From NCBI GenBank assembly GCA_905250125.1, contig CAJNOL010000030.1, positions 124,001 to 188,000 of the forward strand: a stretch of 64,000 nt of DNA, read 5' to 3'. The notes below the pieces were generated by a model that saw only the letters and a program-made list of their open reading frames with translations, was not told the DNA's origin and ran no database searches. This document shows, one piece after another, positions 1 to 18,416 of this stretch. Both the position numbers and the translations under genes were made by a program. Origin of the DNA: Rotaria sordida (lineage: Eukaryota > Rotifera > Eurotatoria > Philodinida > Philodinidae). The first letter of the stretch is position 1. Each line of letters begins with the position of its first letter.

Positions 1-2901
1 CCATGAAAGTGGAATGATAAGAGGGTATATACCGCTCTAATAATTCAAAATTGTTCGTTATTGCGCAGTAAACTAGGAAGGTTTTTTTTTGAATTTTTAT
101 TACCTCTGTGAGACATATTCTTACAGACTTCGCCAATCTTGAGACGCTTGCTCGATCTCTGATTCACGTACAATTCGAAAGATATTTCTGTTGTATTGCG
201 TTTTTCCTGGCATAACGAATCGTTGATAATTAATTTATAGATATATAATCTTGATTTTATTTATTTCAATGTAATAATCAATATCAATAAGATCTATAGA
301 ATTGAAAGAACGTTATAAGAACTCTACAATTTTCTACTAAATGAAAAGTCATATATTCACCTCAATTGAATCAAGATGATAAGATCTGAGTTAAATTTTC
401 ATTAAATTTGTTCATTTCGTTTGTTGTTAGATATATCATAGGGGTCTACTTGTACATTCATCAAAGTAAAAGATCTTCTATATTTGCTATTAACCATTAT
501 TATCATTCCTCTGATTTTTTCTTTTTTTGGTCATATCCAGGCAGGAGATATCGTCAGAAAGATTATAAAATTGCATGAATTTTCACCCAATTTAAGTTTC
601 TAAAAATTCAACAGTCAAAATCGTGGTAAATCTGATGGATTCAATCTAACTGTGCTAATTGAGCATAGTGATGGGAGAGATTTTCGAAGAATTTCTCGAA
701 AATCATCGTGACAGCGACATATATCCAACTGTGATGGACATCTATGTATTCAGGGTACTAATCTACGATCTGCAAAAGATTCGTACATAGGTATTACTTG
801 TTGTGTCATTTACACGTATCTAATTGACATCTGTGATCATTTCATCCTCGTCATCTTTCAATTGTAAACCAAATTCAATAAGATCTTTTTTGTGATACTA
901 TTTCATATAAATGGTGTTCAAAATAGAATCTATATTAAGATATTTTCAAAAGCTCTATTGACTACTGTACATTTGCTTCAATTTTTGAAGCTCATCGAGG
1001 TACTACGAATAATTCTTCATCTTTCTTTTCTGACCATCATAATCAAATGTATGTTTTTTTTTAAGCCTTCAGATATTGACATTTGAAAGGTCGAGGTCTG
1101 ACATACCGATACAATAGTCTCTATCGTTGGTATTTACTGAGTGCATTGATTATTGATAGTTTAATAATACCTGGATTAACAGTCTCATACGTGCCTGTAG
1201 TAATTGTTGACTAAAAAAAAATATCAAGAGAATGTTTCGAGTTGCTTCTTAAGTGTACTTGATCTTTGTTTTCTGATCTGCAGCGTTATAGGTGAATGTG
1301 TGTCAGTCTTAAATGAAATTTTCGAGACTAGCATCGAAAAAAAAATGCATATAATAGAATATAACATACATTTATTTACAAATGACTAACAACTAGAAGC
1401 ATTTAAATTAATACTTAATAAGATTTTGTTTTTAAATAGTTGTTTACTATTTTTTTTGTTTTATCAATTTCTTGTATACTTTTTTTTAATGAATTGATTT
1501 TGTATTCTTTTTCATCGGTAAAAAATATATTCATATTCAATATAAATAGATTTTACTTTATGGATAGTACGAAGAAATGGATAAATATTAGAAACCATTA
1601 AAGTAAACATTTTTTTTTCCCTAGCAATGAAAGATATGAATGATAAGATCAAGAAAAATTTGATGGAAATTTTTGTTTTTATACCAGCATTTGATAATAG
1701 AAATATTCTTTCAACGTTTTAGTAAAATCATTTAATGTGAACTTGTACTATGATATATAAAACCTATTTCTTAACAGGTCTCCGGCTAGAATACGATGAT
1801 AATTTTGTTTGAAATGTTGTCCAAACCATAAAAAAGTATTACCACCAAATAAGGAAACATAGATTGTTGAAATTCAATGATGCATAAGAATTAGAACTAC
1901 TGGTTTTTTTTCAAATGGATTGTTGTAATTCTTTCGAACATAAAAATTCTTTGTTAAGCATCTAGATATATGAATTGTAAAAAAAGAAATGAGCAAAGCA
2001 AGCCTCAGAAGACTTCAAAGAAAAATGAGTAACCTAGTACATTGTTTACTAAATGAGAAAAACATTCCTGCTTTTGTACTCATCAGAGGTGAAATCGATG
2101 TTGGTCTGGCTTGCATCGATCGTGAAAAATCTAGACCTTTTCCATCTCCTGTACTCATGTCATGTTTATCTTCAATAAACAGAAATATATAAATAATAGG
2201 TCAGAATAATTGAAAAAGAAATCACTAAACAGCATGAATTGATATAATTTCAAGAAGGAACTAACTGATTTATGATGATTTTCAATAGTTTTAAATAGTC
2301 TAGAATTCTTTTTTATTCAAGTAGAACGTGCACATTTTAATTCTGTTGATGAATAAACGGATCTATTTTCCATCTACAAAATTCGACATTATGTAATTAT
2401 CATCAGAATAATAAAATTATGCCCGTTACAAGAATCAGAAGAACTAATTCTTATAAAATATGTCATATTTGACTTATAAATGTCTTTTTATTAACACATA
2501 TATATATATATATATAATTTAATAATAATTGCAAATTTTATAGTCATGTTACTGAATAATTTCAACGATATTGTTAGTAATAAAAGAACACAATAGAAAA
2601 AAAAAGTTCACTTTTTGTTTTTGATTTAAATGCTTATCAAAATATGAAAGAAAGATAAAATTAATTGAACAAATATATGCACATATAAGAAAACAACACA
2701 GACTTTGCTTTTTGCTGAATACAATATATGTACAACGAATAAGAAAACGAACAGATGAATATATACAATACCATCATTCTGAAGTTAAATTAACTAAAAT
2801 ACAATAGAAATTCACATCACAATATTAATAATATATAAATATTGTGATAGACGGATGAATTAAGAAATGACGATATAAGCCGTTAAAAATAAATATGACG
2901 A
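1..2901. other. Intergenic, no gene recognised
   Basis: AT-rich sequence with only short uninterrupted frames. None shows a domain, a convincing splice chain or the codon habits of the neighbouring genes. A short TA run lies near 2500. The right end is the 3' flank of the CSK gene. Confidence 0.6.
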
Positions 2902-6481
<3,580 letters not shown>

Positions 6482-6991
6482 TCAATTTTATATTCAATAA
6501 TTAAAAGTAAAAAAAAAATTTCCATACGATTTAGCTACTAAGTTTTCATTATCATTCACCATTGAAAGAAAAATCATCACAATTATTATCATTTATTATT
6601 TTCCGAATGGTAAATAAAATAAACCAATGAAATTATTTTCATAAAAGTCATTTATGCATTTCGAACTGTTTAGAATTAGTATCCTCCTCTGTCACACATT
6701 GATCAATTAATAAATATGGCTACTGTCAGCTGCTATACGATTGCTTCGTTCGCCGATACGGACGGACGCATTATATATTGATTGATGAATGAATGACTCT
6801 TTTGTTTTCTTATCTGACATTCTAGATAAATTCGATTTATATATATTAATATAACAAAATAGAACAAAACAATTATGATCTAAAAGTAAACGTTAGAAGA
6901 AAAAAAATTTCTTCTTTGTTTTTTGTTTCAACTTCATTGATTTTTATTGTTATTTTTTTTTTATTTTTATTTTTTTTTGTTAAAATAGAAA
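6482..6991. promoter_or_regulatory. Shared upstream region of CSK and TLE
   Basis: 510 bp separates the two divergent ATGs. Most is AT-rich, with a relatively GC-rich patch near 6720-6775 and T-rich tracts before the TLE start. It must hold the 5' UTRs and probably the promoters of both genes. No specific factor site can be claimed by eye. Confidence 0.5.
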
Positions 6992-9921
<2,930 letters not shown>

Positions 9922-11450
9922 ATTCTTATCTGTTTGTATGTGTGTGTGTGTCTAATGATCTTTTTCCTTTTTTTTTTCTAAATGTTGTTTGTCAATAGTG
10001 ACTGTATTCTGTTTTTTTTTCGAAAAATCGTTTGTTTTTCTCCTTTCATTCTCCATCTTTTGTATATATGTAAGACTAGATTGGTAGTAGAATCGATCTG
10101 CATTATGTTTATTTCTATTTTACAAATAGATACGCACATACGTTTCATTTTTTTCAATTGTACTTTGTTGTATTTGCTCTCATTCTTGTGTGTTCAAATG
10201 TCTACTACTACTACTACTACTACAAACATTCGTCGTCTTCTTATTTACATATGTATTTGTCAATGAATTTAATATGGAGGATGACCATCAGAAAACAAAA
10301 AAATTTAATTAAAAAAATTTTTTTTGGAATGATAGATCTTTAAAAAAAGATAAATCAAGAAAGTTACTATTTGCGTAACACTTTATTAAAAAACGTTTAC
10401 AAAAAAAAAAGAATATCAACTGTTAATATCAATTTGTTTTTTCATTGTATTATTCTTTTGTCTTTTATTTAAATAGAATGGCTATAATTTCTATGGCCAA
10501 ATCTAACAACGATAAATATGTACTTTATTTTTTATGTTACAATCAAATTTTTAATACTAATGTAGTTTCGTTAGTAGTAATGACGACTTCATTTAACTTG
10601 ATGTCCTTCACGCTTATATTACTTCAAGTATGGTCTTGATTACGAATCAAGAATATTTCAAGAAGCAAATAATGTTTTTTTTTTTTCTAATCATTAATTG
10701 CAAGAAGTGTAATACAAGTGCTTTTATTGGTATTTGAATGACATTCGGTCTTTTTTTTTTTTTTTTAAAATCATTATGATCTACATCTGTAGTTATCGAT
10801 TGTCTATAAATATCTTATCAGTTAATATACGTCGCTGTTAATGGATCTATAGTTCTAATGACTTTTTCGTTTTGCCTTCGTCTTGCTTGTTGGATAATTG
10901 ATCAATTGGCAAACACATACATACATATATACACTGATGTGCATAAATATTGCTCGTTCGTCAAGCTCCTGTTATAGGTTGCATTTGTACACATTTATGA
11001 AAGAAATGAAGAAAGAAAAAAAGATTATGTACAAATGACGACGGAATCAACATCAAGCAAGGTTATTGCTCGTTCCTCTTTTTTTCTTTTTCATGCACTA
11101 GTAATCGCCTCGTGTGCTGGTTCAATGACCGTAAACGTGTACAAATGAAGAATAGGAGATAGGAGAGAAAAAGAAAAAATATATATGAGCAAGTTGGTAA
11201 TGCAACGACGTCAGGCATACTGTTAGCCTTGATTACTTGTGTGTACAAGTACACGCAGTAAAGTAGTAAGCGAAAAGCAGAGACAAGGCAAAGGCAAACA
11301 AGACAGAAAAAAGACACAAGAGTGCTGCGCATTGTTCGCAACGCTCCATTGACAATTCTAAAAAAAATGTAAGTCAAAATGATATATTATTCGGATGAAC
11401 TTTTTTTTTCTATTTACTATTATTTCAGGACTAAATATTAGCCGGCATGC
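9922..11450. other. Intergenic / TLE 3' flank
   Basis: T-rich sequence that probably includes the TLE 3' UTR, with a GT-rich stretch right after the stop and a short (TAC)n run near 10199-10222. The region around 11060-11380 is slightly richer in GC and open on the minus strand, but its translation looks non-coding. A possible 3' splice site (TATTTCAG at 11422-11429) lies just upstream of the next ORF. Confidence 0.5.
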
Positions 11451-12146
11451 ATGATCTCCAACATGCACTGCCGGCCATCCAGTCCTACTAATGATTCTAC
11501 CTGTTCTTCATTATTTTTCACTCATCCAGATTATACTAACACAATAACTCATCGCACTTGTTCCCCTTTATCTTATCATGATCAAATACCATCACCACCG
11601 CCAGTAACACCAAGACGTCATCGACGATTAGAAGATCTAATTATTACTTATGCTTCAAATTATTATGCTGCATATCCTTGTCAGACGTCTCATTTGTCAT
11701 CACAAGCTCCTCCTCTGCTAGCACCTCGTCGAATTTATCAGCAATCAGAAGATAATGGTATTTACTGTGATCTATTTAATTTACTTGAACGCCCTTCACC
11801 ATCACCTTCACCAGTAAAACAAAGAAGGAAATATGCATTAAATGATCATCAGCCACGGCGTCGTCATCCATCGCTTGCTTATAAAAATGCTCATGCAAAA
11901 ATGAAAGATATCAATGAACGAAAACGTCATCATTATCAAGAACAACCATCTTCCTATAATAAAGAAAAAAAGTGTCAAGAAGATGAATTATCATCAATAC
12001 AACAATATGATCGTTTGAAAGAAAATGCAAAAAACAACAATTGCATTTATAAACGACATTTACCAAGTAAAGGATTTTTTCGACGAGTAGCGCGCAACTA
12101 CTTTTGTATGCCAATGACAGTTGCCAATGCGGAGTTTTCGAATTGA
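11451..12146 (+). CDS. Unrecognised 231-aa basic, Ser/Pro-rich protein
   Basis: A single uninterrupted frame, long for sequence this AT-rich, with codon habits like the neighbouring genes. The product is basic and low in hydrophobics. It has PSPPPVTPRRHRRLEDL near residue 45 and PSPSPSPVKQRRKY near residue 115, both resembling proline-directed phosphorylation or SH3-ligand sites, then a Lys/Arg/His-rich half and a hydrophobic C-terminal patch with two Cys. No signal peptide, membrane segment or known domain is visible. A good acceptor 20 bp upstream suggests a 5' exon, possibly untranslated. I do not recognise the family. Confidence 0.5.
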   Translation: MISNMHCRPSSPTNDSTCSSLFFTHPDYTNTITHRTCSPLSYHDQIPSPPPVTPRRHRRLEDLIITYASNYYAAYPCQTSHLSSQAPPLLAPRRIYQQSEDNGIYCDLFNLLERPSPSPSPVKQRRKYALNDHQPRRRHPSLAYKNAHAKMKDINERKRHHYQEQPSSYNKEKKCQEDELSSIQQYDRLKENAKNNNCIYKRHLPSKGFFRRVARNYFCMPMTVANAEFSN

Positions 12147-12649
12147 AAAAGATATATTATAAAATAAATGACAAAATAGTGCTGGTATTTGATGAAGAAA
12201 ACAAAATCAGTTTGAATATCATACAATCAGTAAAGTATGAACAATAGATTAGCTTAAAGGATTGATAAATGGTATAGAATTGTAAAGATGTTAATAAATT
12301 ATCTAGAATTAATTATCGCAGTATCAGACAAGACTTCTATCAACATAGTATTAGTCAAGTGATTCACATTTTTATTTAATTTCAAAATTTTCTATTTTAT
12401 TATTCTTCGACTTTTAATTTTTGCTTTTTGAATAGTAAATATAATCTTGAATATTTATATAAAACTCATAAATACATATATTAAATGAAGTAATAAATAG
12501 AATCAACCACGGAAAAACAATAGAAAACTATATGATAACAAGCTTGGCTAAATATATGAGATAAAATGTGCAAAAAAGAAAAACAAACGCAACTATTCAC
12601 TTTCCCATTGCCATTATTCATATGTCGTTTTTGGCGTCGCTCAAAACTT
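12147..12649. other. Convergent 3' flanks, no further gene seen
   Basis: AT-rich spacer between the 3' end of the 231-aa ORF (plus) and the 3' end of the PLDc_N-like gene (minus). It probably holds both 3' UTRs. No repeat or RNA gene was seen. Confidence 0.4.
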
Positions 12650-13052
12650 TTAAACAATTTCATCGGCTTTACGAGATCGAGCACATAAACAATATAAAAT
12701 CAAACCTTAAACAAATAGAAGAGATAAATCAAGACACGAGTAAAAAAACTTTCAATAACATACCACCAATAGGAAAAAAGATGATAATTAAAATCCAAAT
12801 AAGTTTCGAACACATACTACGGCCACCCGATTTGAGTACTTCAAAAATTGCAATAAGATCAAGGATCAAGATGATCTATAAATCATAAACAAAAAAAGAA
12901 AAACAATTTTTATTATCCTCGAAAATCAATCTTACTAAACCAAAAACTCCACCAACACTTGATCCAATAATAATTCGATTATCTTCAACATGTGCACTTA
13001 AAATCGACTGGATAAATGTAAGAATAATAGCAATACAAAGAGATGTATGCAT
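12650..13052 (-). CDS. Small membrane protein with PLDc_N-like segment
   Basis: Three short exons, 13052-12936, 12875-12764 and 12705-12650, join in phase to give 94 aa; each is too short to stand out alone. Residues 1-20 look like a signal peptide (MHTSLCIAIILTFIQSILSA). After IIIGSSVGGVFGL come two hydrophobic helices around LDLIAIFEVLKSG and KLIWILIIIFFPIGG, then a basic tail, CARSRKADEIV. The spacing LD-(x)n-R-S-(x)n-KLIW-(x)n-FFP-x-GG-x-I-x-Y matches the phospholipase-D-nuclease N-terminal (PLDc_N) family, the membrane-anchor module in bacterial cardiolipin synthases that also occurs alone in small proteins. No catalytic HKD motif is present, so a membrane or scaffolding role is more likely than enzymatic. 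Family call is moderate confidence. Confidence 0.72.
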
Positions 13053-16000
13053 CTTTTTTTTACTATCTAAAAATAATCAAAATCTAAAATCATAGATACT
13101 TAATAAGAATGCATGTTTGATATGTGAGACTCCGAAAAAAAGATGAGAAATATTAATAATATATTCAGTAATCATTCCTTCATGCACATCTTGCGAAGCG
13201 ATTTTAACTGGAGAAAGATATACAAGATAATATCGGATGGCACACGTGCTTATAAAAAACAATGAATGTGTACTGGAATACTTCGACATTTTCTTCATGT
13301 ATCATCTTGAGATAATGTACAAAAGAGAGATATAAGTCACCATATGTTCGTGTATAAGTCAAAGCAAATGAAAATACTACATAATTAAAGAAAGAAAATG
13401 TAGGCGAGTGGGTCACAGATGCTAGAACAAAAATATAAAAAATGAAATGACAAAAAGAAAAAATTGAAACAATAATTTGCCTTCATTGTACTTCTTCATA
13501 TCCTTGTTTTATTATTCAGATTAATCTTCAACACATAACTATTAATATAAGAATCAGTTTTTTTTTGCAATCAGAATTTTTCTTATTGACAAAAGATAAA
13601 AAACTAAATTATTTAAACATTTACTCTATTCATTATAGTTTGAATGCGTATCAACCTTGAAAAATATCTAGACGAGATAAATCAGTATGATATAGTTGTC
13701 TGATTACACATAATTTTCCTATTTCTCTTTTATTATCGATATAAATATCACACGAACATATCTTATTTTACAAACATCGAGAACATATTATTATCAATGA
13801 CAATAATCATTTGTTTTTCTTTTTCTACCTTATATCGTGAAGTATATTTTGCCTGTTTTGATACGACATTCACAATTACACAAAGATTAGAGGAATATTT
13901 CAATTCTGCTATTTTCATCTATTCCATTTTGTTAGAAATTTACATCTAATTAATAAACAAATAATGCTCATGACACGACTCGCTTGACTCTCGACTGAAT
14001 TTGATCTAAACATCATCATCTGTCATCATTTGCTGGATTCTATTTTGACAATTATCACTGAACATACACACATACAAAAAACTGGTTATAATGTTGCCAG
14101 TGACTACCGATTTGTAAAAAGACTGGACCTTTTGATTTTCTGTTGAAGTTTTCTAAGGTGAAGTTTAAGAGACAGCTTGCAGTCAGTCGTCAGCGCCTCT
14201 ACGAATCGATACTCCCGGCTACTTAATTTTGCGTATGATCCGTGTATAGTTTATAGTAGTGTTTCATTTACTTGTTCAGAATATCTTTTAGTAGTACGAA
14301 AAAATCTATGAAGAGTTACTTCATATTCACATGTTGACTATTAACTGTGTGTAGTGAATATAAAAAGAATATTAATAATCGTGAGACAATCGGGTCGACA
14401 TTTTACGTGCAATAGTGGGAATGAAACTCACAGGTATGTGACACTAATTCTCATGGTCTTAGTTCTAGCAAATCCTTTTCTCATAGTCCATTCGAGGTAA
14501 TGGGAAAATTGTTGTAGGGTTTTTTTTTATGTTTGAGGTATTCTGAAATTCTTGTTATTTGAATTATCTGAAATAATAAATGACATATTTTCCTTTAATA
14601 GGTATGACCTATGGGAATAAGTATTCTCGTAAGCAGCAGAGACCTACTTATATTTTTCGTTCTGTACACTTCTGATTGGGACTAATCAGATAATTTATTT
14701 ACTGGTAACGCTCATTCTATAAGTTCGCTGATCCTTTTCTGAAACACATAAAGATGCTGCTGTACTTTAATAAAGAAGGGTTGACCAAAATCTTACCATA
14801 GTTACTTGATCGATAATGTTTCTGGTTGTCGTACACAGCAACTCACATTTCCTTCAGTTTCTTGCAAGGTCTTTTTTCGTCTGAAGCTATAAATTCAACT
14901 TCAAATCAGTCGTCATGGCTACATTTGGTTCTTAATTCTTTATTGTAGTATTTGTGTCGTATAAAAGTCAACATTACCACACTGAAAAAGCTATCTCGTA
15001 AAATCTCGATGAAAATATTGTCTTTGCTTTCAGTGTAGCTTTCGACATTTTTATCAAACTGGCGTTCAAAAATGTATCGTATGCGTTTTCAAACTTTTCT
15101 TCGCTTAAATCAGGAAAGTATAAAACCTCATGAAAAATCTTGGTTCAAAATCAATCGAACTTGGCAATAAAAGCCAAACTGATTAAAGTAACTTCGATCG
15201 GTATCCCGTACAACTCAAGAAAACACAACAGATGTCCAACGACTCAAATCTGAACTGTGCTACCCGCTAAATTTTGTGAAAGGCTATTAACATTGGAGTA
15301 TTCCAATTTCACTTTCATGCATGCGAATCAGGAGCACTACTACTACACTTAGCACTTTCAATTACAGTACATTCCTGTCTAACTCAGAAGTTTTCAATAC
15401 ACCCATCATTCTAAACAAAAAAAATCATAGGATAACTTGGAAAAGTTAGCCCTATTGTACTATTATGAATGAATTTAACCTACGTTCTAATCTTCTCATG
15501 ACTTCGTCCAACGATTGTTGTTCTTCTAAGAGATTCGTTTTTATCTAGAGCTATCGCTACTTCTAGATTGTATAGTTGCAGTTTGAGTGCAACGTCGTTA
15601 CTTAAGTTAAAATTGCATCGGAATTTCTGCAAAACCCATATTTTTCTGACATTGTTTCTTAACTGAAACGTTTGGAGCAGGTCAAAACAATCCTACATTT
15701 CGTATTGATCATCTTTAAAGTCAGGATTAAAGGTAGTGTGCTTGAGAGAATCTACAGATTGGTAGCGACGGGTATTTCACCGATTTACTGCTTGCAAAAA
15801 AAAACTCTCTTTCAGCTCATTTTTTGACAAAAAATGAATATTTTTACGTCGTTTTCAATCAGTATTAAAGATCTGTCTCTCAAGCAATCAGTCTTTAGTC
15901 ATCCTTCACGAGAATACTCGTGACGTTAAACCTTAATAGGATAAGGTAATAATTCACTGGGCCATCTAACACATAGATAACGGATTACGAATCGACAGGC

Positions 16001-16159
16001 AACGTTCATCATTTCACTGGAGTCCCTTATAACATCTTAACAGTAGACGAAATATTATTGGAGCTATTGCTTATTAGATGAAAGATTATTGTTTAAGTTG
16101 CTGATAGCACTCCTGTAGTCTTGTATATTTTACGACTTTTATTCGAAGCAATGGATGTG
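13053..16159. other. Intergenic, no gene recognised
   Basis: About 3.1 kb. The first 300 bases upstream of the PLDc_N-like gene are probably its promoter and 5' UTR. From about 14.1 kb the composition shifts slightly toward GC, anticipating the satellite to the right. I saw no splice-linked exons, RNA gene or clear transposon ends. Confidence 0.4.
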
Positions 16160-17600
16160 AGTTTAGAAGAAGAGAAGATCCACATCCACACCAACACCAC
16201 ACTCTCGATACTGAAAAGAGAACTGCTTGTTCCTGTTGGGCCGAGACTGAAGCCGTATTCCGCATTAGTATTACAATCCAAACTAGGGCTACAACTGGCA
16301 GTCGCTCTAGGATAAGAACTGTAGCAGCGGCCCATATTGATACCTAGATCGGAACAGGAAGTAGAACTGATAGGTGCTCAATGGCAGGGACCAAAGCCCT
16401 GTTTTGCATCGATGTCCACATAGAAACAAGGGCGAGAAATGATAGTGGCTCTCGAACCCGGACTGAAGCAGTCTCCCGCATTGGTACCGAGGTAGCAAGC
16501 AGAGCGAGAAGTATTAGGGATCCTAGGTCTACAATCAAAGCCATGCCTCACATTGACATTGACATCAGAAGCAGGGCGAGAAATGGTAGAGGCTCTAGGG
16601 TCGGGACTGAAATAGTGTCCCGCAAAGATATAGGGATCGGGATAGGGAGGAGAACGGGTACTGGCTCTACGATCACGAGTGAACCTGTGTCTCATATCGA
16701 CACCCAGATTAGGGGTGCCGCGGTTTCCCGTTCCCTAGGGTTCTGTTCTTGAGAAACGGTATCCATTCGAAGATTCGTTTCTGTGCGTTTCTAATTTTAT
16801 TGAGACTTATGAACGTGCTTATTCTTTGTATCTGTATCAAATCGGTATGGATTCCCGGGTTCTCAAGAAGGGAACCCGCCCCAAGTTCTGGGTTCCCTCG
16901 GATGGAACCAGAAACTGATACTTCTAACCCAGATCGAAGCAGAAATCTGAACTCGTACTGGCTTCTGGACGGCTCTGAAGCCAAGTCTGCCATTGACACC
17001 GAGATCGACGTGGGCATGCAAGCTGGCACTGGTACTAGAGCCGGCCTAAAGGAGAGCCCTGTAGTGATAACGAGAACCGAACGAGTATGCGAGCTGACGG
17101 TGGCAGTAGAGCCGGTCTGAAGCAGAGTCCTGCACTAATACCGAGATCGGAGCGGGCATGCGAGTTAGTAGTGACGCTAGGGTCGGCTTGAAGCAGAGCT
17201 TGCACTGATACCAAGATCAAAGTCGAATAGGCAAGCTGTTAGTGATTCTAGAACCTGACTGTAGCAGGGTACTGCGTTCATACGAGGTTGGGAGCCAGAA
17301 TGTGGACTAATCGTGGCTTTAATATGGAAACAGAAGCCGACTACCGGATTGATTGGGAGAATGAAGTCGGATCTAAAGCTGGTAGTAGCTGCAGGATGAA
17401 GACTGAAGACGTGCCTTCATCCATACTGAGATTGAACGAGGAACGAGAACTGTTTGTGTCTCTAGAACCGAAACTGAAACCATGGACTGCCGTGATGCCG
17501 TGATCAAAACAGGAGTGGAAACTAGTAGGTGCTCGAGTTCCACGACTTAAATCGTGTTTCGCATTGATACGGCGAGGTGAAGCGAGACTCGAATCCATAT
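16160..17600. repeat. Degenerate 72-bp tandem repeat
   Basis: Successive units of 72 bases or close to it can be laid under one another, for example those beginning near 16431, 16503 and 16575 with GGGCGAGAAATG or GAGCGAGAAGTA. Further diverged units follow to about 17590 (GAGCGGGCATGCGAGTTAGT near 17150). Shared positions include ctctaGGgtCGGactgaagCAG and a GATACCGAGATC-like end. GC is clearly higher than in the flanks, which is why frames stay open on both strands. A non-repeat insert near 16735-16870 interrupts it and contains a small inverted repeat around TTCTTGAGAA. No coding function is supported. Confidence 0.7.
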
Positions 17601-18416
17601 TTCGGTTGCATGCGGAACTGTTGTTAAAAATGATGGTTCCTACTCACTTGTAAAGATAACGCTTGAGGTTTGGCTCCACTAGGATCATGCTATCTTGAGG
17701 CCTACTATCACTAGTGAGGCGTCGATATTTGTGTGTGGTATGCGATGGTTAGAAAAAAAACCAAATGAAGCTGTGGTATAACGTACATTTTTCTAAGTAT
17801 TCGATTGATTGTTGATTACCATCGATCAAGCTTCTCTAATAGCTTGGGAGAGAACGAACAAAAGAGTCGTAGTTTTTCTATGCGGGAGAAAAAAGTATAC
17901 AATGAATATGTGATACTCATAGTATTGATGTATACAGATGGATGCACATAATTCAAGGTAACTCTCCGTGTAAACATGGGCAACACAATGCATTGTTTTG
18001 ATTCATAAAACAAGGCTGTTATAATATTACATTATTCAGCCATTCGTGCACAAAGAAGATTTTGTATCAATAGAACGAACAAACGTATGTTGCTTGAAAG
18101 TGCAGTCTCTGCATATAGCCTTTGTTGTAATGAGTATCGAGTAGATTTTTGTGTTCGTAGTGGAAAATATTAGCAATTCAAATCGATTAAAACTTAAAAA
18201 TTTTATGGGTCTAATCGGGTTATCGATTTTGATTATAATTGATTATAAATTGGAATTTTTTTTTATAATAGTCATGGTGAAAATTCTTATATAATTGACT
18301 TCACTATGATTTTGATCAGGTTTTTTACTACTGTACGGGTTTGTTAATGATGCAATGAAATACAACTAAATAGAGACCGTTTTCATGCAAACAACTAACG
18401 AAAAGAATGGATACAA
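17601..18416. other. Spacer between satellite and foldback element
   Basis: No gene seen. Near 18180-18250 there are repeated ATCGATT/TTATAAT-like words, and similar words recur near 19840-19880 and 20065-20105 beyond the foldback element. They may be an outer, highly diverged flank of the same structure. Confidence 0.35.

Noticed and set aside
1989-2192. 67-residue frame left of CSK
   Set aside because: No motif, no exon neighbours and no recognisable family; treated as chance.
11063-11377. 104-residue hydrophobic minus-strand frame
   Set aside because: It has no domain, no splice partner and a composition expected of T/A-rich spacer.
16378-17120. Frames of 100-125 codons on both strands in the 72-bp satellite
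   Set aside because: Both strands are open at once because the repeat is GC-richer and stop-poor; no conserved protein pattern or splice context.
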